Shown piece after piece: positions 1 to 7,905 of a stretch of 64,000 nucleotides of DNA. The notes beneath the pieces are model-generated. The model had not been told where the DNA came from. It made no database searches and was given only the letters and a program-made list of their open reading frames with translations. Numbering within the stretch: the first letter of the stretch is position 1; each line of letters starts with the position of its first letter. Made by a program: the position numbers and the translations under genes. The DNA is from Xylophilus sp. GW821-FHT01B05 (GTDB lineage: Bacteria; Pseudomonadota; Gammaproteobacteria; Burkholderiales; Burkholderiaceae_C): positions 5,518,001 to 5,582,000 of the forward strand of contig CP152408.1 in the NCBI GenBank assembly GCA_038961845.1, in the 5' to 3' direction.

Positions 1-322
1 CATCGGCCGTGACCTGCACCGCCGTGCCGGGCGTGCACTGCAGCAGCGCCTGGTTGGCCACGCTGGTCAGCGACGCGCTTTTGCTGCCGGCCGCCATGGC
101 CGAATAGGTGCCGAAGCTGAGCTGCCCAAGCGCCAGCCCGGTCACCTGCCCGGGGTTGCCGGCCACGATGCAGCCGGATGCAATCGTGGCGCCGACGGAG
201 AAGGTGGCCGTCGTCGGTATCGTGGCCGCCTGCATCGTGGCCCGCAGCAGCACCGCGCATGAGGCGAGGCACGCGCGCATCCACCAAGGCGGCCGGCGCC
301 TCGTCTTCGAAAGCCGTTGCAT
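1..322 (-). CDS. SCPU (spore coat U) domain secreted protein, partial
   Basis: The N-terminal 107 residues are present and the rest lies beyond the left edge. A basic start and hydrophobic stretch form a signal peptide. The mature part has a Cys early on (GCIVAG), the segment LGQLSFGTYS and then QCTPGTAV, the pattern of SCPU domains, which are pilin-like subunits secreted by chaperone-usher systems. The ATG has a good AGGAGG ribosome site nine bases upstream. It follows another SCPU gene on the same strand with a 54-base gap, so the two are probably co-transcribed. The chaperone and usher would be expected to the left, outside the window. Exact role (pilus, biofilm) is inferred from the family only. 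Confidence 0.75.
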   Translation of the reverse strand, partial: MQRLSKTRRRPPWWMRACLASCAVLLRATMQAATIPTTATFSVGATIASGCIVAGNPGQVTGLALGQLSFGTYSAMAAGSKSASLTSVANQALLQCTPGTAVQVTAD

Positions 323-376
323 GGTCGTCCCTCCTGCGCTGGCAAGGTCCGTGGGGCGGACCACCCGCAAGCAGAA

Positions 377-1000
377 CTAGAAGGTCAGCGTGACCAGCAG
401 CGTGTCGTTGTAGATGCCGGGCGTCAGTGCCGTGGTGCTGGTCTTGTTGACCAGGCCGTAGATCGGCAGGCTGAAGGCCGCGCCTGGTGTGGGCACGGTG
501 TAGTTCACGGGCGTGTTGGCCGGGTACGCGATGCTGTTGCCGCTGTTCTGGAACACGTCATAGGGCACGTAGCTGCCGGTGTTGGCCATGGCACGGGCGC
601 CGACGCCGATGCCGGTGCCCTGACCCGCGTGCAAGCCAGCGTCGATGGAGATGGTGATCGCGGTCACATCGGTGGAGCACTGCACCTGCGCCGTGCCGCC
701 ACCGCCGACGCCGCCGGTCAACGAGGCCGTGACCTGCCCGGTGAAGGTGGCCGGCCTGGTGCCGAAGTCGAGCGTACCCAGCGCGATGCCGGTGCTGCCC
801 GTGGCGTTGACCACGAGGCAGCTCTTGGTCAGGGTGATGGTCGACTGCACGTTGCCGGCCAGCGAGCTCTGCGCATGGCCGCTGGTGCAGAGCACAGCCA
901 GCAGGCCCGCGCCGCAAGCACTGCGCCAGAGACGGCCCGCACGACGTGGATGGGATGGGCTGGGCGCGCCGAACACGCCAAGTTGCTTCCTCGATGTCAT
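377..1000 (-). CDS. SCPU (spore coat U) domain secreted protein
   Basis: A 207-residue protein. After a basic start, a hydrophobic segment ends in GHAQ, a plausible signal-peptidase site near residue 44. The mature part carries the SCPU features: an early Cys (KSCLVVNATG), GTLDFGT, a second Cys (VQCSTDV), and a beta-rich C-terminus ending NDTLLVTLTF, which resembles the terminal strand of chaperone-usher subunits. AGGAG lies six bases before the ATG. It is the promoter-proximal gene of the pair with the partial SCPU gene downstream. Likely a surface or periplasmic fibre subunit; the adhesin or biofilm role is inference. Confidence 0.8.
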   Translation of the reverse strand: MTSRKQLGVFGAPSPSHPRRAGRLWRSACGAGLLAVLCTSGHAQSSLAGNVQSTITLTKSCLVVNATGSTGIALGTLDFGTRPATFTGQVTASLTGGVGGGGTAQVQCSTDVTAITISIDAGLHAGQGTGIGVGARAMANTGSYVPYDVFQNSGNSIAYPANTPVNYTVPTPGAAFSLPIYGLVNKTSTTALTPGIYNDTLLVTLTF

Positions 1001-1173
1001 TGCCGTCTCCTGTTAGGTTGAGGACAAGGACTTGTTTATGTCACGAGGCAGACAGCGGGTCTACGACTCGAATCGGACTGTTACTCGCGCGCCAAAACGT
1101 AATGCCGTGTACTTGCACGGGCGTTGCGGGCGGTGTTTTTTCAGGCTGCGGCGCGGCTGCGGAATTTCAAAAT

Positions 1174-1258
1174 TGATAGCTTTATGCCGGCGTCTGACCT
1201 ACATATCAGGTATAAAAGTACCTGAATCGCAGTCTGCACGCCGGCATATAGCTACCAT
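1174..1258. repeat. Composite palindromic repeat, variant of family A
   Basis: Two diverged family-A ends face each other: GATAGCTTTATGCCGGCG on the left and CGCCGGCATATAGCTACC on the right. Between them is a smaller inverted repeat, AGGT...ACCT. It lies in the 280-base gap between the SCPU gene start (1000) and the IclR gene end (1281). Nothing else is recognisable in that gap. Confidence 0.55.
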
Positions 1259-1280
1259 TTAAGTAGCACCAACCGGGCCT

Positions 1281-2033
1281 TCAGGCAGGCGGATAGGTGC
1301 CGCCCAACTGCGCCGTGATGCGCCGCGCGGCCTGGCGCAGCGGCTCGGCGTGGGCCGGGTCGAGCCGCTCGGTCGGCATGGTCAGGGTCAGCGCGCCGGC
1401 GAGCGCGCCGGCACCGTCGAACACCGGCGCGCCCAGGCCGGCCAGCTCGGGCACGCGGTCGCCCACCAGCACCACGATCTGCTCGCGCCGGATCTTCACC
1501 GACAGCGCATCGCGCGCGCCGGCATAGGCGTGCAGGATGCGCCCGCCCGCGCCGCGGTCTAGCGGCAGCAGGTCGCCGGGCTGCAGGTTGTCGCGCACCG
1601 GGCGCGGTGAAGACACGCGGTACAGGCACAGCCGGCGGTCGCCGCGCGGCACGTAGAAAGCCGCGCTCTCCTGCGTCTGGGCCACCAGCGCCTGCAGCAC
1701 CGGCATCACCACCGATTCGAGCGAGAACGCGGCCGCGAACACGCGGTGCAGGCGCTCTACTTCTGCGCCCAGCGTGTAGCGGCCATCAGGCAGGCGCTGC
1801 ACCAGGTGCGCGTGCTCCAGCGAGGCCAGCATGCGCAGCACGGTGCTCTTGTAGATGCGCGTGTGCTCGGCCAGCGCCGCCAGCGTCAGCGCCGGCTGCG
1901 CATTGCTGAAGGCGCCCAGCAGCGACAGCGCGCGGTCAAGGGTGGCGATGCCGCCTTCGGCGGCGTTCTGGTCGGCAAGAGCGGGTTGGGCAGCGCGGCG
2001 GGGCATGGGAACAGCAGGGTGGAGGTTTGACAT
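1281..2033 (-). CDS. IclR-family transcriptional regulator
   Basis: A 250-residue cytoplasmic DNA-binding protein. Residues about 30-90 form the winged-helix domain typical of IclR (LDRALSLLGAF, then LAALAEHTRIYKSTVLRML, LVQRLPDGRYTLG). Residues about 100-245 form the IclR effector-binding domain. A 25-residue N-terminal extension precedes it. It is transcribed away from the crotonase/Bug/CoA-transferase operon with a gap of only 48 bases, so it very likely controls that operon and itself in response to a pathway acid or CoA ester. The start at 2033 places the ATG beside an inverted repeat that could be its operator. Confidence 0.9.
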   Translation of the reverse strand: MSNLHPAVPMPRRAAQPALADQNAAEGGIATLDRALSLLGAFSNAQPALTLAALAEHTRIYKSTVLRMLASLEHAHLVQRLPDGRYTLGAEVERLHRVFAAAFSLESVVMPVLQALVAQTQESAAFYVPRGDRRLCLYRVSSPRPVRDNLQPGDLLPLDRGAGGRILHAYAGARDALSVKIRREQIVVLVGDRVPELAGLGAPVFDGAGALAGALTLTMPTERLDPAHAEPLRQAARRITAQLGGTYPPA

Positions 2034-2060
2034 TCTGCCGCCCTGGTTTTAGCATAGTTG

Positions 2061-2071
2061 GAACAACGTTC
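2061..2071. promoter_or_regulatory. Inverted repeat GAAC-N3-GTTC, candidate IclR operator
   Basis: GAACAACGTTC is a perfect 4+4 inverted repeat around a 3-base centre, in the 48-base divergent gap between the IclR gene and the crotonase gene. Its position suits an operator controlling both promoters. The half-sites are short, so this is suggestive only. Confidence 0.4.
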
Positions 2072-2081
2072 TATCTATCGA

Positions 2082-2804
2082 ATGAGCAGAGACAATATCG
2101 CCGTCGAGCACCACGACGGCTGGCTGCAGATCAGCATCACCCGCGAGCACAAGCGCAACGCCCTGGACCGCCGCACCCGCACATTGCTGCGCGAGGCGCT
2201 GGCGGCCGCGCGCGGCACGGCGCGCGCCATCGTGCTCACCGGCAGCGGCGGCAGCTTCTGCGCCGGGCTGGACCTGCAGGAGCGCGCGGCAGAAGTCGCC
2301 ACTGGCCAGCCCGACACCGCGGGCGCAGAGGCCATTGCGCTCAACATGGCGCTGCGCGAGCACCCTGCCGTGCTGATCGCCGCCGTCAACGGCATGGCCC
2401 TGGGCGGCGGCGTGACCCTGGTCAACTCCTGCGACCTGGCGCTGGCCGCCAGCGACGCCACGCTGGCCTGCCCCGAGATCCGCTCGGCCGGCTTTGCCAG
2501 CATGGCCGGCCCCACCAGCCAGTTGCTGCTGACGCGCAAGCGCGCCGCCTGGCTGCTGCTGGCCGACGAGCGCATCGACGCCGCCACGGCCGAGCGCTGG
2601 GGCCTGGTCAACGAGGTGCTGGCGCCGGCCGATCTGCTGCCGCGTGCGCAGGCGCTGGCCGCGCGCATCGCCGGCTACGACCCAGCCGCGCTGGCCCGGA
2701 CCAAGAAGGCGCTGGACCACTTGCCCGCCAGTGCTGCGCCCACCGCCTGGCGCGCCGCCATGGACTACGGACAGACCGTCACTGCCGCCATCCGTGCCGG
2801 CTGA
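2082..2804 (+). CDS. Enoyl-CoA hydratase/isomerase (crotonase) family protein
   Basis: A 240-residue crotonase-fold enzyme acting on a CoA thioester in the cytoplasm. It has REHKRNALD near the N-terminus, the first oxyanion-hole segment GSGGSFCAGLDL, and the second, NGMALGGG. ACPEIRSAGF holds a Glu at the usual catalytic region. An in-frame ATG 24 bases upstream is possible, but MSRDNIAV matches the normal family start and leaves room for the divergent promoter. It is first in a run through 9331 containing two CoA-transferases and a CoA-dependent lyase, so hydration or isomerisation of a CoA-activated acid is likely. The substrate is unknown. Confidence 0.85.
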   Translation: MSRDNIAVEHHDGWLQISITREHKRNALDRRTRTLLREALAAARGTARAIVLTGSGGSFCAGLDLQERAAEVATGQPDTAGAEAIALNMALREHPAVLIAAVNGMALGGGVTLVNSCDLALAASDATLACPEIRSAGFASMAGPTSQLLLTRKRAAWLLLADERIDAATAERWGLVNEVLAPADLLPRAQALAARIAGYDPAALARTKKALDHLPASAAPTAWRAAMDYGQTVTAAIRAG

Positions 2805-2849
2805 GCGGCGCGCCGCGCCCCCCTACCGATACCAACCAGGAGACTCCCC

Positions 2850-3818
2850 ATGCCTTCCCCTCTTCGCCGCCGGGCCCTGTGCGCCGCGGCCCTGCTCTGC
2901 GCCAGCGCTGCCTGGGCGCAGGGCAGCTACCCGTCGCAGCCGATCAAACTGATCGTGCCCTTCCCGCCTGCGGGCGGCACCGACGTGGTGAGCCGTGTCA
3001 TCGCCAACGAGGTGGCGCAGGCCACGCAGTGGGCCATCGTGATCGACAACCGGCCCGGCGCGGGCGGCAACATCGGCATCGACATGGTGGCCAAGGCCCG
3101 GCCGGATGGCCTGACCATCGGCACTGGCCAGACCTCCAACCTGGCCATCAACCCCACGCTCTATGCCAAGCTGCCCTTCGATGCGCTGAAAGACTTCGCG
3201 CCCGTGGTGCTGCTGGGCTCGCAGCCGGTGGTGCTGGTGGTGCGGGCCGACTCGCCGATACGCAGCGTGGCCGACCTGAAGGCGCGCGCCAAGACGCACC
3301 CGCTCAACATGGCATCGGCCGGCAACGGCACGGTCAGCCACCTGGCCGGCGCCATGTTCGCGCGCGAGGCCGGCGTGCAGCTCACCCACGTGCCCTACAA
3401 GGGCGCGGGCCCGGCCATCACCGACCTGCTGGGCGGCCAGACCGATCTGTACTTTGGTACGCCGCCGAGCGTGCTGGCCATGGTCAAGGCCGGCAAGCTG
3501 CGCGCCATCGCCGTCACCTCGGCCCAGCGCGCCGCGCTGTTGCCCGATGTGCCAACGGTGGCCGAGTCCGGCTACCCCGGCTTTGTCGCCGAGGACTGGA
3601 AGGCCGTGGTAGCGCCCGCCGGCACGCCGGCCGACGTGGTGCAAAAGCTCAACCAGGCCTTCAACGCCGCGCTGGCCCGCCCCAGCACCATCGCCAAGCT
3701 GCACGAAGAAGGCACCACGCCGCGCGGCGGCACACCGGCCGCGCTTGCCACCTTCATGAAGAGCGAGCACGCGCGCTGGGGCGCGGCCGTGAAGGCCTCG
3801 GGCGCCACGGCGGAATAA
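2850..3818 (+). CDS. Bug/TctC-family periplasmic solute-binding protein
   Basis: A 322-residue protein with a signal peptide ending AWAQG. The mature protein starts YPSQPIKLIVPFPPAGGTDVV and continues with the family landmarks VIDNRPGAGGNIG, VPYKGAGPAITDLL and AGKLRAIAVTS. Bug proteins are Venus-flytrap receptors for carboxylates, amides or related compounds; those of tripartite tricarboxylate transporters work with TctA and TctB. Neither membrane subunit is encoded nearby. AGGAGAC precedes the ATG. It lies between the crotonase gene and a second Bug gene in one operon, so it probably captures the pathway substrate. Confidence 0.9.
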   Translation: MPSPLRRRALCAAALLCASAAWAQGSYPSQPIKLIVPFPPAGGTDVVSRVIANEVAQATQWAIVIDNRPGAGGNIGIDMVAKARPDGLTIGTGQTSNLAINPTLYAKLPFDALKDFAPVVLLGSQPVVLVVRADSPIRSVADLKARAKTHPLNMASAGNGTVSHLAGAMFAREAGVQLTHVPYKGAGPAITDLLGGQTDLYFGTPPSVLAMVKAGKLRAIAVTSAQRAALLPDVPTVAESGYPGFVAEDWKAVVAPAGTPADVVQKLNQAFNAALARPSTIAKLHEEGTTPRGGTPAALATFMKSEHARWGAAVKASGATAE

Positions 3819-3838
3819 ACCCATTACCGGAGACACAC

Positions 3839-4810
3839 ATGCAACCCAACCGCACCCGCCGCGCGCTTGCGCTGGCCCCCGCCGCCCTGCTGCTGCCCAC
3901 ACTGGGCCGCGCGCAGATGAATGGCCGGCCCATCACCATCGTCGTGCCCTTCTCGGCCGGCGGCAGCACCGACCTGGTATCGCGCGCGGTGGCGCAGTTT
4001 GCGGCGCCGGGCCTGGGCGCCTCGGTGATCGTGGACAACCGCACTGGCGGTGGCGGCGTGGTCGGCTGGGGCGCCGTGGCCCGCGCCAACCCCGATGGCC
4101 ACACGCTCTGCACCATCGAGCTGTCCTACGCGATTGCGGCGGGCCTCATCCCCAACCTGCCCTTCGACCCGCACAAGGCCTTCACGCAGATCACTACCGC
4201 AGTGAAGGTGCCGCATGTGCTGGTGGTGAACCCGGGCGTGCCGGCCAAAACCGTGCAGGAATTCATCGCGCTGGCCAAGGCGCAGCCGGGCAGGCTCAAC
4301 TACGGCTCGGGCGGCAACGGCACCAACACGCATCTGGCGGGCGAGCTGTTCAAGAGCCTGACCGGGACATCGATCATGCACATCCCATACAAGGGTGCGG
4401 GCGCGGTGCTGACCGACCTCATGAGCGGCCAGGTGCAGGCGCTGATCACCTCGGTGCCCACCGCGCTGCCGCACATCAAGAGCGGCAAGCTGCGCGCGCT
4501 GATGGTCACCGGCGCGCAGCGCAACCCCACGCTGCCCGATGTGCCCTCGGCTGCAGAGTCGGGCCTGCCGAAGATGGACATGGACTTCTGGATCGGCTTT
4601 GGCGCACCCGCCGGCACACCGCAGCCGGTGATCGACAAGCTGCACAAGGCCATCGTCGAATCACTGGCCCTGCCCGACGCGAAGAAGCGCATCGATGAGA
4701 TGGGCCTGACGGTGGTGGGCAGCACGCCGGCTGAAGCCGCTGCGCTGGTCAAGCGCGAGATCGAGCGCTGGAGCGCCATCATCAAACAAGCCGGCATCAA
4801 ACCCGACTAG
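3839..4810 (+). CDS. Second Bug/TctC-family periplasmic binding protein of the operon
   Basis: A 323-residue protein beginning MQPNRTRRALALAP, with a signal peptide ending GRAQ. Family segments are ITIVVPFSAGGSTDLV, VIVDNRTGGGGVVGW, MHIPYKGAGAVLTDLM and SGKLRALMVTG. The start is 20 bases after the previous Bug gene, preceded by CGGAGACACAC. The two are only moderately alike, so this is not a recent tandem copy; two receptors in one operon may recognise different substrates or stages. An open reading frame extends far upstream in the same phase, but that part is only the third frame of the crotonase and Bug genes. Confidence 0.88.
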   Translation: MQPNRTRRALALAPAALLLPTLGRAQMNGRPITIVVPFSAGGSTDLVSRAVAQFAAPGLGASVIVDNRTGGGGVVGWGAVARANPDGHTLCTIELSYAIAAGLIPNLPFDPHKAFTQITTAVKVPHVLVVNPGVPAKTVQEFIALAKAQPGRLNYGSGGNGTNTHLAGELFKSLTGTSIMHIPYKGAGAVLTDLMSGQVQALITSVPTALPHIKSGKLRALMVTGAQRNPTLPDVPSAAESGLPKMDMDFWIGFGAPAGTPQPVIDKLHKAIVESLALPDAKKRIDEMGLTVVGSTPAEAAALVKREIERWSAIIKQAGIKPD

Positions 4811-4826
4811 CGATGGCACTCCCCCA

Positions 4827-4902
4827 GGCTACGCACTGCGTGTCTTCGCCAACCCCACCAGCGGCCCGGCAAAGCCGGTTCCGCGGTGCCCTTGGTAAAA
4901 AC
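4827..4902 (-). repeat. Interspersed repeat, family B
   Basis: Contains GCGTGTCTTCGCCAACCCC followed by CCCGGCAAAGCCGGTTCCGC. Read on the minus strand it matches the forward copies at 17560-17715, 40243-40348 and 63880-63985. It fills the gap between the second Bug gene and the CoA-transferase gene. Confidence 0.6.
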
Positions 4903-4934
4903 CGCGCCACTCCTCTATCTCTGCCTTCATTCCC

Positions 4935-6137
4935 ATGACCACCCGCCCGCTGCAAGGCATTCGCGTACTCGATCTCACCAACGTGCTGGCCGGCCCGTTC
5001 GCCTGCCACCAGTTGGCCCACATGGGGGCCGATGTGGTCAAGGTGGAGAACCGCCAGGGCGGCGACCTGGCGCGCCAGCTGGGGGCGGATGCAGAGCTGA
5101 ACCGGCGCTTCATGGGCGTGTCCTTCCTGGCGCAGAACCCGGGCAAGCGATCCATCACCATCGACTTCAAGCAGCCGCAGGGCAAGGCGGTGTTCCGCAA
5201 GCTGGTGGCCACCGCCGATGTGCTGGTGGAGAACTTCCGCCCCGGCGTAATGCAGCGCCTGGGCCTGGGCTATGAAGCGCTGCTGAAGGAGCAGCCCCGG
5301 CTCATCTACTGCGCCATCTCGGGCTTTGGCCAGGACGGGCCGCTGCGCGACCTGCCGGCCTATGACCAGATCATCCAGGGCATGTCCGGGATGATGAGCA
5401 TCACCGGCGCACCGGATACCGCGCCCTACCGCGTGGGCTATCCGGTGGCCGACACCATAGGCGGCATGACGGCGGCGTTTGCCGTGGCCGCAGCGCTGGC
5501 CGACCGCAGCCGCACCGGCGGCAGCTTCATCGACGTGTCCATGCTGGAAGCCGCCATGGCGACCATGGGCTGGGCCGTATCCAACCACCTGATCGCCGGG
5601 CGCGCGCCGCAGCCCATGGGCAATGACAACGTCACCGCCAGCCCTTCGGGCAGCTTTCGCACGGCGGATGGGCTGCTCAACATCGCGGCCAACAAGCAAG
5701 AGCAGTTCGAGGCCGTGTGCCGCGTGCTCGGCCGGCCCGAGCTGGCCACCGACCTGCGCTTTGCCGAGCGCCAGGGCCGGCTGCAGCACCGCGCCGCGCT
5801 CAAGGCCGCGCTGGAAGACGCCATGGCCGCGCGCGGCACCGAGGAATGGTGGACGCTGCTGAACCAGGCCGGCGTGCCGGCCGGCCCGGTCTACAGCGTG
5901 CCGCAGGCGCTGGAACACCCGCAGGTCGCCAACCGCGGCATGGTCGGCAGCTTTGCCGATGCGCCCGGCGTGGGCCGCGACATCCGCGTGCTGCGCACCG
6001 GCTTCAAGCTCGACGGCCAGGCCCCCACGGTAGACACGCCGCCGCCCACGCTGGGGCAGCACACCCACGACATCCTCTCGGAGCTGGGCTACAGCCCGGA
6101 CCAGATCGCGCAACTGCAATCGGAGCAAGCCGTATGA
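4935..6137 (+). CDS. Class III (CaiB/BaiF family) CoA-transferase
   Basis: A 400-residue cytoplasmic enzyme that moves CoA between acyl groups. It has the full family layout: GIRVLDLTNVLAGPFACHQL at the N-terminus, GADVVKVENRQGGD, NPGKRSITIDFK, LVENFRPGVM, and the catalytic Asp144 in PAYDQIIQGMSG. The C-terminal half has QLxxxGVPAGPV-type sequence. Length is normal for the family (about 400). It overlaps the next gene by four bases, indicating tight coupling with the citrate-synthase-like protein. In context it should activate the imported acid using CoA from another thioester; donor and acceptor cannot be read from sequence. Confidence 0.9.
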   Translation: MTTRPLQGIRVLDLTNVLAGPFACHQLAHMGADVVKVENRQGGDLARQLGADAELNRRFMGVSFLAQNPGKRSITIDFKQPQGKAVFRKLVATADVLVENFRPGVMQRLGLGYEALLKEQPRLIYCAISGFGQDGPLRDLPAYDQIIQGMSGMMSITGAPDTAPYRVGYPVADTIGGMTAAFAVAAALADRSRTGGSFIDVSMLEAAMATMGWAVSNHLIAGRAPQPMGNDNVTASPSGSFRTADGLLNIAANKQEQFEAVCRVLGRPELATDLRFAERQGRLQHRAALKAALEDAMAARGTEEWWTLLNQAGVPAGPVYSVPQALEHPQVANRGMVGSFADAPGVGRDIRVLRTGFKLDGQAPTVDTPPPTLGQHTHDILSELGYSPDQIAQLQSEQAV

Positions 6138-6979
6138 CGACACCAGACAAGCCCGCCGCCCAGATCGCCAGCGAAGACTGGTGGCGCACCGACATCATCG
6201 ATATGCAGCCCGGCGTGATCCGCTACCGTGGCTACCCCATACAAGAGCTGATCGCGGGCGGCGTTGGCATGGCGCAGATGATCTGGCTCATGACGCGCGG
6301 CGAGCTGCCCACGCCGGCGCAGGGCCGGCTGCTGGATGCCGTGCTGATGTCGGCGGTAGACCACGGCCCGCAGGCGCCCAGCATTGCCATCGCGCGCATG
6401 GCCGCAACGTGTGGCGTGGGCCTGAACAACGCCATGGCCAGCGCCGTCAACGTGCTGGGCGACGTGCACGGCGGCGCGGGCGAGCAGGCGGTGCAGCTGT
6501 ACCTGGACATCGCCGCGCGCATCGATGCGGGCGCCGCAGCGGTCGATGCGGCGGGTGCCGCGCTCGATGCCTTTGTGGCCGAGCATGGCAAGTTCATTTC
6601 CGGCTTTGGCCACCGCTTTCATCCGGTGGACCCGCGCACGGCACCGCTGCTGGCACTGGTCGATGCAGCCGCCGCACGCGGCGAGGTGTCGGGCCGCTTC
6701 GCGCAGATCGCCCGCAGCGTGGAAGACGTGCTGGCCGCGAGCAAGGGCGGCCGCCGCATCCCCATGAACATCGACGGCGCCACCGCCGTGGTCTATGCCG
6801 AGCTGGGCTTTGCGCCAGCACTGGCGCGCGGGCTGTTCTGCCTGTCGCGCTCGGTCGGCATCCTGGCGCACGCCTGGGAGCAAACGCAGCAAGGCGGGCG
6901 CAACAAGGGCCCGATCCCGCGCAGCTTCATCCCCACGTACAGCGGCCACGCGCCGCGCAGCGTGCCCACGCAGGAGTAA
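6134..6979 (+). CDS. Short citrate synthase-like protein, probable citryl-CoA-lyase-type enzyme
   Basis: 281 residues, far shorter than citrate synthase (about 430), but with the catalytic triad positions: His112 in HGGAGE, His160 in GFGHRFH and Asp214 in MNIDGA. The N-terminus retains GVIRYRGYPIQEL, typical of the small citrate-synthase-like lyases. Such stand-alone short homologues include enzymes that split citryl-CoA-like thioesters into acetyl-CoA and a keto acid. ATG overlaps the CoA-transferase stop (ATGA). Beside a CoA-transferase, a cleavage step after CoA activation is the simplest reading; a condensing reaction is possible too. Confidence 0.82.
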   Translation: MTTPDKPAAQIASEDWWRTDIIDMQPGVIRYRGYPIQELIAGGVGMAQMIWLMTRGELPTPAQGRLLDAVLMSAVDHGPQAPSIAIARMAATCGVGLNNAMASAVNVLGDVHGGAGEQAVQLYLDIAARIDAGAAAVDAAGAALDAFVAEHGKFISGFGHRFHPVDPRTAPLLALVDAAAARGEVSGRFAQIARSVEDVLAASKGGRRIPMNIDGATAVVYAELGFAPALARGLFCLSRSVGILAHAWEQTQQGGRNKGPIPRSFIPTYSGHAPRSVPTQE

Positions 6980-6984
6980 GCGGC

Positions 6985-7905
6985 ATGTGGAATGTGAACT
7001 TCACCGCGCCGCAAATCATCGAGGCGCAAGTCCTCACCCGCCTGCCCGACGCATTGCGCCTGCCGCGCCTCAGCGACTGGGCCGACGCCAACAAGCCCGG
7101 CCAGGTGGTCGACTGCTTTCTGGAAGGCCCCAGCTTCGACCGCGACGGCAACCTGTACCTCACCGACATTCCGCACGGCCGCATCTTCCGCCTCACACCG
7201 CAACTGCAGTGGCAACTGGTGGCCGAGACCGGCGGCTGGCCCAACGGCATCGCCATCCACCGCGACGGCAGCCTGTGGGTGGCCGATTACCGGCGCGGCC
7301 TGCTGCGCGTGGATGCCACCAGTGGCACGGTGGAGACGGTACTGGGCCACCGCAACTCGGAAAGCTTCAAGGGCCTGAACGACCTCACCTTCGACGCGCA
7401 AGGCCAGCTGTACTTCACCGACCAGGGCCAGACCGGCCTGCACGACCCCAGCGGCCGCGTCTACCGGCTACGCACCGACGGCCGGCTGGACCTGCTGCTG
7501 GCCAACGTGCCCAGCCCCAACGGCATTGCACTGGACCTGCACCAGCGCTTTCTCTACGTGGCCGCCACGCGCGCCAACGCCGTGTGGCGCATGCCGCTGC
7601 TGGCAGATGGTTCGGTATCCAAGGCTGGCGCCTTCCAGACCTTCTTTGGCACCAGCGGGCCCGACGGGCTGGCGCTGGACGCCGAAGACCGCCTGGTGGT
7701 CGCCCACGCCAGCCTGGGCGGCGCCTTTGTGCTGGATGCGCGCGGCTGGACCACGCACTTCGTGCGCAGCCCCACCGGCGGCACGGTGACCAACGCGGCC
7801 TTCCGCCCCGGCAGCCGCACGCTGGTGCTGACTGAATCGGCCACCGGCACCGTCTTGCACGCCGAGCTGCCCGCGCCCGGCGCACCTCTGTACTCCCATG
7901 CTTGA
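6985..7905 (+). CDS. SMP-30/gluconolactonase/LRE-like beta-propeller hydrolase
   Basis: A 306-residue protein with the repeating strands of the SMP-30 propeller: LEGPSFDRDGNLYLTDIPHG, NGIAIHRDGSLWVADYRRG, LNDLTFDAQGQLYFTDQG and PNGIALDLHQRFLYVA. Glu in LEGPSF and the Asn/Asp in PNG and LND are the usual metal ligands. Family members hydrolyse lactones or related esters. No signal peptide is seen, so it is probably cytoplasmic. It is five bases after the lyase gene and overlaps the next CoA-transferase gene. Its role in the pathway is not clear; opening a lactone form of the substrate is one option. Confidence 0.8.
   Translation: MWNVNFTAPQIIEAQVLTRLPDALRLPRLSDWADANKPGQVVDCFLEGPSFDRDGNLYLTDIPHGRIFRLTPQLQWQLVAETGGWPNGIAIHRDGSLWVADYRRGLLRVDATSGTVETVLGHRNSESFKGLNDLTFDAQGQLYFTDQGQTGLHDPSGRVYRLRTDGRLDLLLANVPSPNGIALDLHQRFLYVAATRANAVWRMPLLADGSVSKAGAFQTFFGTSGPDGLALDAEDRLVVAHASLGGAFVLDARGWTTHFVRSPTGGTVTNAAFRPGSRTLVLTESATGTVLHAELPAPGAPLYSHA

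Noticed and set aside
2027..3838. A very long plus-strand reading frame running into the second Bug gene
   Set aside because: Its first 600 codons are a low-information Arg/Pro/Ala-rich shadow of the crotonase and first Bug genes in another frame; only the part from 3839 has family similarity and a signal peptide.
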